DNA from: an uncultured Clostridia bacterium
GTDB lineage: Bacteria; Bacillota; Clostridia; Christensenellales; Borkfalkiaceae
NCBI GenBank assembly: GCA_947581885.1
Contig: CANPWF010000006.1
Location: 1 to 24,281, forward strand
Reading direction: 5' to 3'
DNA: 24,281 nucleotides
Position 1 is the first letter of the stretch. Every line of letters starts with the position of its first letter. Under the pieces are notes generated by a model. It was not told the DNA's origin and searched no databases. It worked only from the letters and a program-made list of their open reading frames with translations. A program made the position numbers and the translations under genes. This document shows, piece after piece, positions 1 through 6,794 of this stretch.

Positions 1-192
1 AAAGTGGAACGTTCTCACCGAAAGGACAACGAATACTTCTATGCGACGCACCGGTTTCATTCCTTTGAGGACTTCAGGGAGCAGCTTGCCGTTCACAACC
101 GACGCTATAATAACTTCCCCATGCGTCCTCTAAATTGGCATTCCCCCAAAGAATACATCTCAGACTATCTCCATGACGGCCTCTTGCACTGA
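1..192 (+). CDS. IS transposase, C-terminal fragment (5' end outside window)
   Basis: This is the end of a DDE integrase-type transposase whose 5' part lies beyond the window edge; the reading frame is open from base 1. The visible 63 residues begin KVERSHRKDNEY, where the Glu in VERSHR matches the position of the third catalytic acidic residue in IS3/IS481-like integrase cores. They continue with an NRRYNNFPMRPLNW segment and the SPKEYI ending typical of these transposases (family knowledge). I cannot tell IS3 from IS481, nor whether the missing part is intact. Only 72 bp separate its stop from the start of yabP, so the element sits directly against a conserved sporulation locus. Confidence 0.8.
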   Translation, partial: KVERSHRKDNEYFYATHRFHSFEDFREQLAVHNRRYNNFPMRPLNWHSPKEYISDYLHDGLLH

Positions 193-233
193 TTTTTTTC
201 CCAACCCCGTCTCATATGTTTGACAAACCTACA
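1..233 (+). mobile_element. Right end of an insertion sequence
   Basis: The transposase stops at 192 and is followed by about 40 bp before the sporulation gene. Read on the minus strand from 233 inward, the sequence starts TGTAGGTTTGTCAAAC, a TG-start terminus like those of many IS481/IS3 elements, so the right end is placed at about 233. The left end is outside the window, so neither the terminal inverted repeat nor a target duplication can be checked. The boundary is an inference. Confidence 0.45.
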
Positions 234-259
234 TATTTCTTCCGAGAAAAACATATTGT
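231..259 (+). promoter_or_regulatory. Candidate sigma-E promoter of yabP
   Basis: ACATATT (231-237) resembles a sigma-E -35 element and CATATTGT (252-259) resembles the CATACANT -10 element, with a 14 bp spacer in the range used by sigma-E. yabP is a mother-cell gene in B. subtilis, which fits. The match is partial at -10, the first bases overlap the presumed IS end, and the transcript would begin almost at the ATG at 265. Confidence 0.3.
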
Positions 260-264
260 ACGGT

Positions 265-519
265 ATGCAGGAAGCAAGGAGCAGCGTTCTTACCATAGAA
301 TCGCAGAAAAAGCTCTCCTTCACGGGGGTGGAAAGCGTTGTCTCATTCAGCGAAACGCTCATCCTTCTTACCGTGGCGGGGAAGCGTGTCCGTATCGAGG
401 GCACCCGCCTTAAAGTGCTTGCCTTCTCGGAGGGGAGCGGAAACTTTGCGGCGAGCGGGGAATTTCGCTCTGTCCGTTTCGGCGCGAAGGGGAACCTCTT
501 TTCCCGTCTCTTCAAATGA
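265..519 (+). CDS. yabP: Sporulation protein YabP
   Basis: Small spore-formation protein of the YabP family, expressed in the mother cell; with YabQ it belongs to the group linked to spore cortex and coat formation (family knowledge). The segment LSFTGVESVVSFSE followed by VRIEGTRLKVLAFSEGSGNF matches the family pattern of a 'L-x-I-x-G-V-x-x-V-x-S-F-x-E' start and a later 'I-x-G-x-x-L' stretch. The ATG at 265 gives 84 residues; an in-frame TTG at 220 would give 99, but it lies inside the presumed IS end and neither start has a clear ribosome binding site. It overlaps yabQ by 4 bp, so the two are translationally coupled. Gene order yabP-yabQ-divIC matches B. subtilis. Confidence 0.8.
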   Translation: MQEARSSVLTIESQKKLSFTGVESVVSFSETLILLTVAGKRVRIEGTRLKVLAFSEGSGNFAASGEFRSVRFGAKGNLFSRLFK

Positions 520-875
520 CGGGGGATCAGGTCTTTACCTTCCTCGTGTGCGTCGCCTGCGGGCTCGCGGGCGGAGTTGTTTACGATGTTTTTTGGATGG
601 TCGGAAAACTTCTCCCCGCAAGATGGGTGCGGGTTTTATGCGACCTTCTGTTCTGCTTTTTGTTCGGCGGGCTGTTTCTGTTCGTCTCGGTGATGATGGA
701 TCTCGGCACCGTTCGCTTCTATTCCTTGCTCGGGTGCCTTTTGGGGCTTTTCCTCTATTTGAAAAGTTTTCATAAAATCGTTGCTTTTTTCTGTGAAAAG
801 GTATATAATAGAAGAAATCCGATACACAGGGAACACCGAAGATGGAAAACAAGGGCTACACGGAAGGCAAAATGA
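516..875 (+). CDS. yabQ: Spore cortex biosynthesis protein YabQ
   Basis: Integral membrane protein of the YabQ family, needed in B. subtilis for spore cortex synthesis. It has 119 residues with four hydrophobic segments (about 6-27, 36-58, 62-72 and 74-90) and a basic C-terminal tail ending RRWKTRATRKAK. The pattern of a GLxGGxxYDxF-like first segment (GLAGGVVYDVFWMVGKLL) is characteristic of the family. The ATG overlaps the yabP stop as ATGA (516-519), and its 3' end runs into the divIC-like gene. The protein is expected in the mother-cell membrane around the forespore. Identification rests on topology, this motif and position between yabP and divIC. Confidence 0.85.
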   Translation: MTGDQVFTFLVCVACGLAGGVVYDVFWMVGKLLPARWVRVLCDLLFCFLFGGLFLFVSVMMDLGTVRFYSLLGCLLGLFLYLKSFHKIVAFFCEKVYNRRNPIHREHRRWKTRATRKAK

Positions 876-1117
876 AGAGGATCGCCGTCGGCGCAACGGT
901 TGCCGGCGTGCTTCTCGTCGTTTTCCTTATCGTCGTTCTCGTCATCCAGATCGTATCGTACGGGGTCAAAAACCGCGAGATCCGCGAGTACGATCGTTTG
1001 ATCGAAGAATACAAGCAATCGAATGCCGCGGGGGAGAAGGAGCTCGACGCTTACATGAACGGCGACGCGCTCTACTACCTCGCCCTCAAACGCGGATGGG
1101 TCTCCGGCGGAGATTAA
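872..1117 (+). CDS. divIC: Septum formation initiator, DivIC/FtsB-like
   Basis: Small bitopic membrane protein of the DivIC/FtsB family, which joins FtsL in the divisome scaffold that activates septal peptidoglycan synthesis. From this start it has 81 residues: a basic N-terminus, one long membrane helix (about 4-30), a polar coiled-coil stretch (NREIREYDRLIEEYKQSN) and a short globular end with YYLALKRGWV, equivalent to the 'E-x-x-A-R-x-x-L-G-x-V' ending of the family. Start chosen at 872 because it makes an ATGA overlap with the yabQ stop and has GGAAGG just upstream; an in-frame ATG at 842 adds 10 residues (91 in all) but has only a weak upstream site. Position after yabQ supports the call. 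Confidence 0.82.
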   Translation: MKRIAVGATVAGVLLVVFLIVVLVIQIVSYGVKNREIREYDRLIEEYKQSNAAGEKELDAYMNGDALYYLALKRGWVSGGD

Positions 1118-1120
1118 AGG

Positions 1121-1972
1121 ATGAAATTTGCCGTTATCGATATCGGCTCCAATTCCGTTCGCCTTCTCTCTTGGGCGGACGGAACATCTTTATATAAGAG
1201 ACTCATCACCACCCGCCTTGCCGAGGGGATGAAAGAAGGGGAACTTTCCGAAGCGTCGATGCGCCGCACCGCGGATGCCGTCCGCATCTTTTCCGAAGAG
1301 GGGGAAAGAGCAAACGCCCGCGTTGTAAGTTTTGCGACCGCGGCAGTCAGAAGTTCGAAAAACGGCGGGAAGTTCTGCGAGCTCGTGAAGAGGATGTGCG
1401 GGCAGGAAGTCGATGTCGTCTCGGGGGAAGAGGAAGCCGAACTCGCCCTCTGCGGTGCGCTCGGAAACGAGGACGGCGCGGTCTTGGATGTCGGCGGTGC
1501 GAGCTCGGAATACGGCGTGAGAAAAAACGGCAAAACGGTCTTTTCGGTGAGCCTGCCCGTCGGCGCGGTCCGTTTGCATGAACGGTGCGGCGATCGGGAA
1601 GAACTTCTCCGTGCGGCGATCTGGGAGGCGATCTCTTCCGATCTCGAAAAGCCTTGCGGGAAGGTGTACGCGGTGGGCGGCACCGCTTCCACCCTCGCGA
1701 GCGTCAAACTCGGGTTGGAGCATTACGATCCCGTCCGTTTGCAGGGCTGTTCGCTTCCCTTCGATTGGGTCGAAGGGACGGCAAACGCTCTTCTCTCCAT
1801 GACGAAAGAGGAGCGTTCTCTTATCCGAGGAATGGAGAAGGACCGCGCGGACATCATCGCGGGCGGGGCACTTCTCGTTGCCATGTTGATGAAAAAACTC
1901 TCCCTTTCGGAACTTCTGTTTTCCGATCGGGACAATCTCGAAGGATATCTCGTTTTGAGGGGGCTGGTATGA
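1121..1972 (+). CDS. Ppx/GppA-family phosphatase (exopolyphosphatase-like)
   Basis: Member of the ASKHA-fold Ppx/GppA family, which hydrolyses polyphosphate or the pentaphosphate alarmone pppGpp. The 283 residues carry the family motifs in order: DIGSNSVRLL (7-16), ATAAVRSSKNG (72-82), SGEEEAELAL with the probable catalytic Glu (101-110), DVGGASSEY (123-131), GGTASTLA, and RADIIAGGALLV near the C-terminus. Length fits the short form with only the two catalytic subdomains and no HD-like C-terminal domain. It lies 3 bp after divIC and overlaps the next gene by 4 bp, so it is in the same transcription unit. Whether the substrate is polyphosphate or pppGpp cannot be read from the sequence. Confidence 0.85.
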   Translation: MKFAVIDIGSNSVRLLSWADGTSLYKRLITTRLAEGMKEGELSEASMRRTADAVRIFSEEGERANARVVSFATAAVRSSKNGGKFCELVKRMCGQEVDVVSGEEEAELALCGALGNEDGAVLDVGGASSEYGVRKNGKTVFSVSLPVGAVRLHERCGDREELLRAAIWEAISSDLEKPCGKVYAVGGTASTLASVKLGLEHYDPVRLQGCSLPFDWVEGTANALLSMTKEERSLIRGMEKDRADIIAGGALLVAMLMKKLSLSELLFSDRDNLEGYLVLRGLV

Positions 1973-2904
1973 GCGGCAGAACCAAGATCGCGATCTATCG
2001 CGTTCTCGATTGGCTACTTTGGATCGGCGCGAGCGTCGGGTGCGTGCTGATGTTTTTGTTGATGCCCGAGGAGATCGGGGCGGGGGAATGGGTCGCGGGG
2101 GTCTTTTTGATCCTCTGTGTCGCGTTGCGCATTCCCGTCACGGTGCACGAGGCGGGGCACGCGGCGGTCGGGGCTGCGTGCGGCTTCAAAGTCAAATCGT
2201 TCACGCTCTCTCTTGTGCGATTTTCGGGGGAAGGGGTGAAGTTTTTTGGCTATGCCGACGAATTTGCGGGCATGACCGAACTTGTCCCGCACAGCGGAAA
2301 GGGGCTTCGGGTGAAGTTTGTTTTCGTCTCTTTGGCGGGGGCGATGTTCGATCTTGTGCTCGGGCTTCCCATCCTTCTCCTTTGCACGCTTTTACCCTAT
2401 CATGCGATCGGGCTGTTCGGCGGAATGCTCTCTCTCTTTCTGATTGCCGACGGCATCCGCACCCTCTTTCCCGTCGAGCTCCCCGAGGGGCAGACGGACG
2501 GTTTTGCGGCACTCTCAATGGCAAAAAAGACCGCCGAAGCGCAGGTGGAACTCGCCGTCTGGACGGCGCAAGGCATCCTCTTCAAGGGCACGTTCGAGGA
2601 GATCCCTTCCGATCTTCTGTTCGGAACACCCGTCGTGAGGGAGGACCTTCCCGCCTTCCGCGAACTTCTGCGCCTGCGCGTGCTCTACGCCCTCAACGAG
2701 GGGGACGGGGAAAAAGCGGCGGCGAACATGGATCGCCTGCAAACGCTCTCCGATTATTTCACGCCAGAAGAGAGGATGTTCACAGAGCGGTATCTTCCCT
2801 GTATCAAAGGGGAAGTTCTCGCCTACGAGGACGAAAAAGAGGAGCTAAACGGGATCGCCGTACTCAACGAGCGACTTCATTCGAAAGGGGACGAAGCGCA
2901 ATAA
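1969..2904 (+). CDS. M50-like membrane zinc metalloprotease, function unknown
   Basis: Predicted integral membrane protein of 311 residues. An HEAGH motif (60-64) sits in a hydrophobic segment and matches the HExxH zinc site of site-2-type (M50) proteases. A second segment, LPEGQTDGFAAL (171-182), resembles the NPxxxDG motif that gives the third zinc ligand (Asp177). About 130 soluble residues follow, rich in charged helices, with no recognised fold. The start is set by ATGA overlap with the phosphatase stop and the GAGGGGG site upstream; the frame is open further 5', but that part only shadows the phosphatase gene. The substrate is unknown; candidates are a membrane-bound regulator or a pro-protein such as a sporulation factor. 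It lacks a visible PDZ domain, unlike RseP. Confidence 0.7.
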   Translation: MSGRTKIAIYRVLDWLLWIGASVGCVLMFLLMPEEIGAGEWVAGVFLILCVALRIPVTVHEAGHAAVGAACGFKVKSFTLSLVRFSGEGVKFFGYADEFAGMTELVPHSGKGLRVKFVFVSLAGAMFDLVLGLPILLLCTLLPYHAIGLFGGMLSLFLIADGIRTLFPVELPEGQTDGFAALSMAKKTAEAQVELAVWTAQGILFKGTFEEIPSDLLFGTPVVREDLPAFRELLRLRVLYALNEGDGEKAAANMDRLQTLSDYFTPEERMFTERYLPCIKGEVLAYEDEKEELNGIAVLNERLHSKGDEAQ

Positions 2905-2938
2905 AAAATAGTCCCGCGGTTGCGGAGCCGTCAACGGG

Positions 2939-2961
2939 AAAACGCCGCCTGTTTGGGGCGG
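2939..2961 (-). terminator. Probable intrinsic terminator of the small XRE gene
   Basis: On the minus strand CCGCC (2961-2957) pairs with GGCGG (2949-2945) across a 7-base loop, followed by CG and TTTT. It lies just past the XRE stop. The stem is short, so strength is uncertain. Confidence 0.45.
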
Positions 2962-2982
2962 AGATCGAGTTGTGTTATTCGG

Positions 2983-3186
2983 TTAGTCCGAGAGCCCGAG
3001 CAGGAAATCGGACGTGACGTTGAAGTAGCGGGCGAGCTTCGCGATGTTGGATGCCGTGGGATCGCTCTTGTTCGTTTCCCAATAGCAGACGATGCCCAAA
3101 CTGACACCAAGGTCCTTCGCGACGGTCGCTTGCGACAATCCCCGTTCCTTTCTCAATTCGAGAAGTCTTTCAGAAAAAATTTTCAT
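2983..3186 (-). CDS. Small XRE-family HTH transcriptional regulator
   Basis: A 67-residue protein that is almost entirely one Cro/C1-type helix-turn-helix domain: LRKERGLSQATVAKDLGVSL, then CYWETNKSDPTASNIAKLARYF, ending in NVTSDFLLGLSD, a common end of stand-alone XRE proteins. It would bind DNA as a dimer; no sensor domain is visible. The ATG at 3186 is chosen because it starts the conserved MKIFSERLLELR region. An in-frame GTG at 3216 would add 10 residues that overlap the -35 box. There is no ribosome binding site, and the promoter places the transcript start almost at the ATG. It faces the metalloregulator gene across a shared 212 bp region. Target unknown. Confidence 0.85.
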   Translation of the reverse strand: MKIFSERLLELRKERGLSQATVAKDLGVSLGIVCYWETNKSDPTASNIAKLARYFNVTSDFLLGLSD

Positions 3187-3192
3187 GGCATC

Positions 3193-3221
3193 AGTATAGC
3201 AAAAACCTACGCACAATGCAA
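3193..3221 (-). promoter_or_regulatory. Sigma-A promoter of the small XRE gene, possibly leaderless
   Basis: On the minus strand TTGCAT (3221-3216) and TATACT (3198-3193) are separated by exactly 17 bp. The start point expected 6-7 bases after the -10 box falls at 3186-3187, which is the A of the chosen ATG or one base before it. Confidence 0.55.
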
Positions 3222-3348
3222 GGATTTTGAAATGAATTTTTTGTGATAATTTTTGATTTTATGCAGGTTTTGTCGCCTGATATACATTTTTTCGCCGTTT
3301 GTATGCGCAACCGCGACCTTGTAGCCCCATCAATTTGGAACTTTCCCC

Positions 3349-3377
3349 TTTACAAACGGAAAATTTTGTAGTATAAT
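3349..3377 (+). promoter_or_regulatory. Sigma-A promoter of the DtxR-type regulator
   Basis: TTTACA (3349-3354), a 17 bp spacer and a perfect TATAAT (3372-3377). A G-rich ribosome binding site (GGGGGAG, 3386-3392) lies before the ATG at 3399. Confidence 0.8.
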
Positions 3378-3398
3378 GAGGAAAAGGGGGAGAAAACC

Positions 3399-3758
3399 AT
3401 GATCACGCACGAATCGGAGGAAATGTATCTTGAAACCATTCTCCTTTTGAAGATGCGCAAAGAAAACGTCCGTTCCGTCGATATCGTCGAGGAACGCGGC
3501 TATGCCAAGTCGAGTGTTTCCCGCGCGGTCAATCTTCTCGTCGGGAAGGGATACATCGTCATCGATAAGAACGGCGACATCACGCTCACCGAAGAAGGGC
3601 AAAAGAGGGCGGAGGATGTCTACGAAAAGCACCGCGTCTTTACCGAAGTGTTCATGCGGATGGGCGCGGGGAGAGAGCTCGCGGAGGAGAACGCCTGCCG
3701 CGTCGAGCACGTTATCTCGGACGAGCTGTTCGAGATCTTGAAAAAGAGCCTCGGATAG
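3399..3758 (+). CDS. DtxR/MntR-family metal-dependent transcriptional regulator
   Basis: A 119-residue protein with an N-terminal winged helix (ESEEMYLETILLL; VRSVDIVEERGYAKSSVSRAV; GDITLTEEGQKRAEDVYEKHR) and the start of the dimerisation domain (EENACRVEHVIS). The family represses metal uptake genes when Mn(II) or Fe(II) is bound. Aligned by eye to known members, the metal site has Met9, Cys100, Glu103 and His104, the set found at the primary site of DtxR (Met10, Cys102, Glu105, His106), where B. subtilis MntR has Asp8 and Glu99. This suggests iron rather than manganese sensing (inference). His78 is also kept. There is no SH3-like C-terminal domain. It has its own promoter and terminator, so it is monocistronic. 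Confidence 0.88.
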   Translation: MITHESEEMYLETILLLKMRKENVRSVDIVEERGYAKSSVSRAVNLLVGKGYIVIDKNGDITLTEEGQKRAEDVYEKHRVFTEVFMRMGAGRELAEENACRVEHVISDELFEILKKSLG

Positions 3759-3787
3759 CGAAGGGAACTTGAAAATAAGAAAGATAG

Positions 3788-3814
3788 GGCACGGTTTTCC
3801 GCCGTGCCTTTTTT
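3788..3814 (+). terminator. Intrinsic terminator after the DtxR-type gene
   Basis: GGCACGG (3788-3794) pairs perfectly with CCGTGCC (3802-3808) across a 7-base loop and is followed by six T residues (3809-3814). Confidence 0.9.
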
Positions 3815-3847
3815 GTGCGATTTTCAAAAAAACTTTCGGAAAAATTC

Positions 3848-3876
3848 TTGACAAAGCTTTTGGAAGGTGTTATCAT
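3848..3876 (+). promoter_or_regulatory. Strong sigma-A promoter of the SPFH/ABC operon
   Basis: Consensus TTGACA (3848-3853), a 17 bp spacer and TATCAT (3871-3876). It lies 34 bp after the preceding terminator and 38 bp before the SPFH start codon, and its -10 box overlaps the palindrome cluster. Confidence 0.85.
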
Positions 3877-3897
3877 AATGATATCAAAATGATATCA
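3871..3897 (+). promoter_or_regulatory. Tandem palindromic operator overlapping -10 and start point
   Basis: The 8-bp palindrome TGATATCA occurs twice (3879-3886 and 3890-3897), as direct copies of ATGATATCA with an 11 bp period, close to one helical turn. The -10 box adds an imperfect third unit: TATCATAATGATA (3871-3883) is itself a palindrome around its centre. Such a cluster across the -10 and +1 is the expected position of a repressor. The binding protein is not proven; the ribbon-helix-helix protein of the same operon is the best local candidate. Confidence 0.6.
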
Positions 3898-3913
3898 CTT
3901 TCGGAGGCTTGAA

Positions 3914-4870
3914 ATGAAAGAGGTAACAACGGAAAAGAGGGCTCTGAACGTCGTAGACGAGAAAAAGGCGAAGGCGGTCAACGGTTGGTTGATGCTTTTC
4001 GTCATCATCTTCATGTTCCTTGCCGCGATCGCGCTCATCATCGTGATGGGGGTTTTGGGGCTCGAAGGGGGTGCGATCGGTGTCTGTATCGTGGGTGCCG
4101 TGCTTCTCTTTATGTGTGCGGCGTTCTCTTTGGGCGGGTTCAAACTGCTTCAACCCAACGAGGCATACGTTCTTACGCTCTTCGGGAAATATTATGGCAC
4201 GATCAATCAAGACGGTTTTTATTGGGTGAATCCTTTCTGTGCGGCGGTCAATCCCGCAAAGAGCATGACGGCGGGGCTTGCGCGGAAGGTTTCCCTGAAG
4301 GCGATGACGCTCAATAACGACAAGCAGAAAGTCAACGACGAGGAGGGCAATCCCATCGAGATCTCCGTCGTCGTCATCTGGCGCATCGTCAATACCGCGC
4401 GTGCCGTCTTTAACGTCGATAATTACATGGCGTATCTTTCGACGCAGTGCGATGCCGCGATCCGTCAGGTCGCGCGGCAATATCCCTATGACGTTTCGGA
4501 GAACGGCGACGAGCGGTCTCTCCGCGGCAGTGCGCAGGAGATCGCGGAGGTCTTGCGCGAAGAACTGCAACAGCGCACGGAGATGGCGGGCATCGAGGTC
4601 ATTGAAGCGCGGATCTCCCACCTCGCCTACGCGCCCGAGATCGCGGCGGCGATGCTGCAACGGCAACAGGCTTCGGCAATCATCGCCGCGCGGCAGAAGA
4701 TCGTCGAGGGTGCCGTCTCGATGGTGCAGATGGCTCTCAACAAACTTTCCGAGGAACAGATCGTCGAACTCGACGACGAACGCAAGGCGCAGATGGTGAG
4801 CAACCTTCTCGTCGTGCTCTGCGGCAATAAAGACGCGCAGCCCGTCGTCGGTACGGGAAGTATCTATTGA
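3914..4870 (+). CDS. SPFH (band 7/stomatin-like) membrane protein
   Basis: A 318-residue protein with two N-terminal membrane helices (about 25-47 and 54-76) and then an SPFH domain (about 77-270). The domain starts with the usual LLQPNEAYVLTLFGKYYGTI and GFYWVNPF, has the ISVVVIWRI strand, and ends with a helical region (EVLREELQQRTEMAGIEVIEARISHLAYAPEIAAAMLQRQQ, read as consecutive segments) that fits oligomer assembly. SPFH proteins scaffold membrane microdomains and often regulate membrane proteases or transporters (family knowledge). The C-terminal tail (about 280-318) is short. GGAGG lies 7 bases before the ATG. It is the first gene of the operon, directly ahead of the ABC exporter and the membrane protein at 6795, and so may organise or stabilise them (inference). 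Confidence 0.85.
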   Translation: MKEVTTEKRALNVVDEKKAKAVNGWLMLFVIIFMFLAAIALIIVMGVLGLEGGAIGVCIVGAVLLFMCAAFSLGGFKLLQPNEAYVLTLFGKYYGTINQDGFYWVNPFCAAVNPAKSMTAGLARKVSLKAMTLNNDKQKVNDEEGNPIEISVVVIWRIVNTARAVFNVDNYMAYLSTQCDAAIRQVARQYPYDVSENGDERSLRGSAQEIAEVLREELQQRTEMAGIEVIEARISHLAYAPEIAAAMLQRQQASAIIAARQKIVEGAVSMVQMALNKLSEEQIVELDDERKAQMVSNLLVVLCGNKDAQPVVGTGSIY

Positions 4871-4881
4871 TCATATAGGAT

Positions 4882-5661
4882 ATGAAAGACATCGTCGTCC
4901 GTGCAGACAGTTTACATAAGACGTTCACGCTTTCGCGGCGGCAAAGGAAGCTCGAAAAGACGGGGGAGACAAAAAAAGTCGCCGTCGACGGGCTCTCCTT
5001 TTCCGCATGCCGCGGGGAGATCTACGGGCTGTTGGGCCCCAACGGGGCGGGCAAAACGACGACGCTCCGCATGCTCTCCACCCTCATCAAGCCCGACGCG
5101 GGCGACGCGTCCGTGATGGGGCATTCCGTCGTGAAGGAGAGCGGCAAGGTGCGCGATTGCGTCGGCTTTATGACGAGCGAGTTGAAGCTCGAAAAGTTCT
5201 TCACGCCCGACTATCTCTTTCAATTCTTCGGCGCGATGCACGGCATGAGCAAGGATAAGATCGCCGAACGCAAGCGCGATCTTTTCACGAGATTCGGCGT
5301 GAACGCCTTTGCGGGCGTGAAGGTGGGCGACCTCTCGACGGGGATGCTGCAAAAGGTCTCTCTCGTCATCTCTATCGTGCACGATCCCGACGTTGTCATC
5401 TTCGACGAACCCACCAACGGGCTGGATGTTCTCACGGCGAAAGTCGTCACCGATTTCCTTATGGAGCTCCGCGCCATGGGCAAGAGCGTCCTTCTCTCCA
5501 CGCACATCTTTTCCCTCGCGGAAAAACTCTGCGACAGAGTCGGCGTGATCATCGACGGAAAAATGGCGGCAGAGGGGACGCTTGAAGAGCTCTGCGGCGG
5601 CTTTTCCTTGGAAGATCGCTTCTTTTCGATCTATCGCGACTTAAAGGGGGACGTGCTATGA
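4882..5661 (+). CDS. ABC transporter ATP-binding protein, NatA-like
   Basis: ATPase subunit of an ABC-2-type exporter, 259 residues. Walker A is GPNGAGKTT (52-60), the signature is the modified LSTGM-LQKVSL (151-161), Walker B is VVIFDEP (171-177) with the D-loop NGLD, and the H-loop His is His208. The LSTGM-QKV signature is typical of the NatA branch, whose B. subtilis member exports sodium with NatB. The usual Gln of the Q-loop is not evident: the segment reads VGFMTSELKLEKFFTP. A charged insertion (RRQRKLEKTGETKK) lies before the core strand. It is 11 bp after the SPFH gene and overlaps the permease by 4 bp. Substrate is unproven; sodium or a drug is possible. Confidence 0.85.
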   Translation: MKDIVVRADSLHKTFTLSRRQRKLEKTGETKKVAVDGLSFSACRGEIYGLLGPNGAGKTTTLRMLSTLIKPDAGDASVMGHSVVKESGKVRDCVGFMTSELKLEKFFTPDYLFQFFGAMHGMSKDKIAERKRDLFTRFGVNAFAGVKVGDLSTGMLQKVSLVISIVHDPDVVIFDEPTNGLDVLTAKVVTDFLMELRAMGKSVLLSTHIFSLAEKLCDRVGVIIDGKMAAEGTLEELCGGFSLEDRFFSIYRDLKGDVL

Positions 5662-6791
5662 AACTTCTGGCTCTCATCAAAAAGGAGTTTTATCGTTTCT
5701 TCCGCGACCCTCGCCTCATCGTCACCATGCTTCTCCCCGGCATCCTCATCTTCGCGCTGTACAGCATTTTGGGGAATGCGATCTATTCGGAGGAAGAGGA
5801 AGCCCGCGCCTACCGCATCTATTTACAGGGGGAATCCTCCCTCGTCACCGTTCTCGAAGAGGTTATCAAAGAGAGCGGCGACACGGTGGAATTTCTCCCG
5901 CTCGAGGATGAGGAGAGCGCGAAGGCGGAGATCGAAGAGGGGGAAGCCGCCGCGATCCTCGTCTTTCCCGAAGGGTTCGACGAAACACTTTTAATGGGAG
6001 TTTTCGGGGAGACAAAGCCCGCCGTCCGCATCGTTTACGACCCGTCGGACGAGGCGAGCATGACCTTTTACTCGATCGCTTCCGCGACCTTGCAGGAGAT
6101 CGGTTCGCGATTTGAGATCGCCCCGCAGTCCGTCCGCAGCGAACCCGAGCTCGGCAGAGAGGTCATGACGACCATCCTTCCCTTCATCATCGTCTGCTTT
6201 GTGTTCTCCGCCTGCATGTCCGTCACCCTCGAATCGGTGGCGGGGGAGAAGGAGCGGGGGACGCTCGCAACCGTTCTCGTCACTTCCGCACGTCGCTCGG
6301 ATGTCGCCATCGGGAAGATCGTGCCGCTCGCCTGCGTCTCCATGCTGGGAGCACTCTCGAGCTTTTTGGGGATCGCGCTCTCCATGCCCAAACTTATGGG
6401 GATGTCGCTCGGCTTTTTGGGGACGTACAGCGTTTGGAGTTATATCCTGCTTTTGCCGCTCCTGCTCTGTATCGTGCCCCTGATCGTCGCCGTCATCGCG
6501 ACGGTCTCCACCCTTTCCCGTTCGGTGAAGGAAGCGTCCGCCTATACGGGGGTGTTGATGATCCTCGTCATGGTCGTTTCGATCATCACGTCCTTCGTGC
6601 CCTCGTTCGGCGATTGGACGGTCGTCGTCCCCGTGCTGAATGCGGTGGTATACATGCAGAGGATCTTGCAGGGGGGACTTCCCGTGTGGCAATCCCTCGT
6701 GAGCGTCGGCGTGAACCTGCTTTACACGGCGGTCCTCGTCGTGATCATTACGAAGATGCTTTCGAGCGAACGCATCATGTTCGGGAAATAA
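5658..6791 (+). CDS. ABC-2-type permease, NatB-like
   Basis: Membrane subunit partner of the preceding ATPase, 377 residues. One membrane helix (about 20-43) is followed by a large acidic extracytoplasmic domain (about 45-165) and then about five more helices between 172 and 366. The segment ESVAGEKERGTLATVLVTS (192-210) is the conserved cytoplasmic coupling region of NatB-like and YhaP-like permeases. The N-terminal LIKKEFYRFFRDPRLIV is the common start of this family. It begins with an ATGA overlap on the ATPase gene. It would form a homodimer with two NatA-like subunits; export of Na+ or of a small molecule is suggested only by family resemblance. Confidence 0.83.
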   Translation: MKLLALIKKEFYRFFRDPRLIVTMLLPGILIFALYSILGNAIYSEEEEARAYRIYLQGESSLVTVLEEVIKESGDTVEFLPLEDEESAKAEIEEGEAAAILVFPEGFDETLLMGVFGETKPAVRIVYDPSDEASMTFYSIASATLQEIGSRFEIAPQSVRSEPELGREVMTTILPFIIVCFVFSACMSVTLESVAGEKERGTLATVLVTSARRSDVAIGKIVPLACVSMLGALSSFLGIALSMPKLMGMSLGFLGTYSVWSYILLLPLLLCIVPLIVAVIATVSTLSRSVKEASAYTGVLMILVMVVSIITSFVPSFGDWTVVVPVLNAVVYMQRILQGGLPVWQSLVSVGVNLLYTAVLVVIITKMLSSERIMFGK

Positions 6792-6794
6792 ACG

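Noticed and set aside
2010..3017. Plus-strand frame (335 codons) across the M50-like gene
   Set aside because: It is Arg- and Gly-rich in a shifted frame; the true gene carries the HEAGH motif and a translational overlap.
3265..3305. ATACA/TGTAT inverted repeat in the XRE-DtxR intergenic region
   Set aside because: The arms are only five bases with a long spacer, too weak to call an operator.
3884..4666. Minus-strand open frame (260 codons) opposite the SPFH gene
   Set aside because: Composition is rich in Arg, Asp and His as expected of an antisense shadow, and it covers the SPFH promoter and start.
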